Assembly (NCBI RefSeq): GCF_024124665.1
Contig: NZ_JAMXSB010000007.1
Span: forward strand, 124,001-188,000
From: Pleionea sp. CnH1-48
GTDB lineage: Bacteria; Pseudomonadota; Gammaproteobacteria; Enterobacterales; Kangiellaceae
Direction: 5' to 3'
Length of the DNA stretch: 64,000 nt
Shown here: piece after piece, positions 62,890-64,000 of the stretch
Position numbering within the stretch: position 1 is the first letter of the stretch
How the letters are laid out: every line of letters begins with the position of its first letter
Notes under the pieces: model-generated
Databases searched by the model: none
Seen by the model: only the letters and a program-made list of their open reading frames with translations
What the model was told of the DNA's origin: nothing
Position numbers and translations under genes: made by a program

Positions 62890-63987
62890 ATGAATTGGAT
62901 TGTTCAACAACTCGAAATTTCTCATGGTAATCACACCCCACTCCGTTCAATGGAAGGGCTTCGAGGTATCGCTGTTTTTTTAGTATTCATCGTCCACTAC
63001 TGCGCATTGGTTGAACCATATATTCAACTTGAATCCTTTGCGGCAGAATCATTAGAGTGGCTTCACCGCCTGGGCAATACTGGTGTTGATTTATTTTTTG
63101 TCTTGAGTGGATTTCTTATTTATGGCTCTCTGATAAAGCGCCCAACGCAACCACTCCCCTATTTAAAGCGTCGAGTGGTCAGAATTTATCCAACTTTTAT
63201 CGCTGTTTTTCTGATTTATCTGGCTCTCTCCTTTGCGTTACCTGCTCAAAGCAAGATTCCAGCAGAAACCAACGAAGCTATTGTTTTTATTCTGCAAAAC
63301 TTTTTCTTACTACCGGGCATGTTTGATATCACCCCGATAATCACTGTCGCCTGGTCGCTCAGCTACGAATTTTTCTATTATCTATTTATTCCTTTATTGA
63401 TATTTCTCATTCAGCTACGCCGCTGGACAGTCAACAGTCGACTGATATTCTGGATATTGAGCAGCATCATTGGTTTTGCATTATTCGAAATCTATGATGA
63501 CAGCTTGCTACGTTTAATGATGTTTGTCTCTGGTATTATTCTGTATGAGCTTAAGAGCCACTATGCAGTACAACTGCCTCGCTACTCTGGTGTCATAGCA
63601 CTGTTTGCTGGCGTCATCTTATATGCCTACAAGTTTGATTTAGGGTTGAAAGGTATTTACCCTGTTGTTGCGCTCTTCGTACTATTTTTGATTACTTGTC
63701 TGGAGCCATTCTGTCGCCCAGATAAGTCAGGCTCAGCTCGTCTATTTACGCTCGATCCTTTGCGCTGGCTGGGCAATATGAGTTACTCCTACTACCTCAT
63801 TCATGGTCTCGCACTTAAAGCTAGCTTTATGGTCATTAACTATGTCATAGTGCCTCAAAATCAATTCAGCCATTTATTTTGGTGGTTGTGGTTACCTTGT
63901 TTTATTGTGACACTGGTTGTGTCATTCGGTTTGTTTATTATTGTTGAGAAACCATTATCTCTTAACGTCAACCCATCGAAAAAATAA
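62890..63987 (+). CDS. acyltransferase 3 family membrane protein
   Basis: A 365-residue protein with about ten membrane segments. The N-terminal signature is PLRSMEGLRGIAVFLVFIVH with the catalytic-type His, then LGNTGVDLFFVLSGFLIYGS and the R-rich YLKRRVVRIYPTF, all typical of acyltransferase 3 (PF01757/OafA). A later SYSYYLIHGL is also conserved. The family O-acetylates or acylates surface sugars, lipids or peptides. It stands alone on the plus strand, 160 bp after the coiled-coil gene; AGGAAG precedes the ATG. Substrate unknown. Confidence 0.92.
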   Translation: MNWIVQQLEISHGNHTPLRSMEGLRGIAVFLVFIVHYCALVEPYIQLESFAAESLEWLHRLGNTGVDLFFVLSGFLIYGSLIKRPTQPLPYLKRRVVRIYPTFIAVFLIYLALSFALPAQSKIPAETNEAIVFILQNFFLLPGMFDITPIITVAWSLSYEFFYYLFIPLLIFLIQLRRWTVNSRLIFWILSSIIGFALFEIYDDSLLRLMMFVSGIILYELKSHYAVQLPRYSGVIALFAGVILYAYKFDLGLKGIYPVVALFVLFLITCLEPFCRPDKSGSARLFTLDPLRWLGNMSYSYYLIHGLALKASFMVINYVIVPQNQFSHLFWWLWLPCFIVTLVVSFGLFIIVEKPLSLNVNPSKK

Positions 63988-64000
63988 TGACCAGATATCA

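Overview
The window is ordinary chromosomal DNA of a gammaproteobacterium. Evidence is the secB-gpsA-rhodanese block, the gpmI-envC-yibQ block, rppH-ptsP, mutH, rlmI and thyA-lgt. Secreted metalloproteases, a GlyGly-CTERM tail, TonB receptors and a bacterial voltage-gated sodium channel suggest a marine, peptide-feeding species of moderate GC. A Kangiella/Aliikangiella-like organism is my guess from gene content only. No rRNA, tRNA, CRISPR array, transposase or phage gene was seen. Many start positions given here are internal to longer open frames because a better ribosome binding site or ATG lies there.

Layout: 0-2.7 kb is an AT-rich pair, an AraC regulator divergent from a secreted esterase-TPR protein. 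2.8-7.25 kb is nrdAB (class Ia ribonucleotide reductase) behind a promoter with two NrdR boxes and an adenosylcobalamin riboswitch. 7.3-10.9 kb holds an Atm1-type ABC exporter and a two-gene ABC-2 transporter. 10.9-13.1 kb holds a secreted DUF4785 protein and a lipase-like hydrolase. 13.6-20.7 kb holds a thioesterase, thyA, lgt, a TSUP permease, an NRDE protein, a DUF938 methyltransferase and a membrane TPR protein. 20.7-26.7 kb is an outer-membrane uptake locus (two TonB receptors, a Cys-rich Asp-box protein, a thioredoxin-like protein). 27.2-28.4 kb is a Vps62-type protein with a possible pore-forming tail.

28.4-45.3 kb is mostly housekeeping: ptsP-rppH, a small secreted/DUF1287 operon, mutH, a NavAb-like channel, a MATE exporter, a MotA/MotB-like pair, DUF502, gcvR, rlmI, gpsA-secB-rhodanese and NfeD-SPFH. 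45.7-57.3 kb has a metallo-beta-lactamase-fold protein, an M36-like protease with three PKD-like repeats, two lipoproteins (one a second HEWGH protease), and yibQ-ctpA-envC-gpmI. 57.8-61.4 kb is a Ser/Thr kinase, a PP2C phosphatase and an FHA protein. The window ends with a PH-domain membrane protein, a coiled-coil protein under a striking double-palindrome promoter, and an acyltransferase.

The most notable items are the dual (NrdR plus B12 riboswitch) control of nrdAB, a five-copy family of palindromic intergenic elements with TATACCC...GGGTATA ends, the twin 13-bp palindromes on the coiled-coil gene promoter, the TonB receptor/CxCC Asp-box/thioredoxin operon, and the Vps62-pore-like protein.
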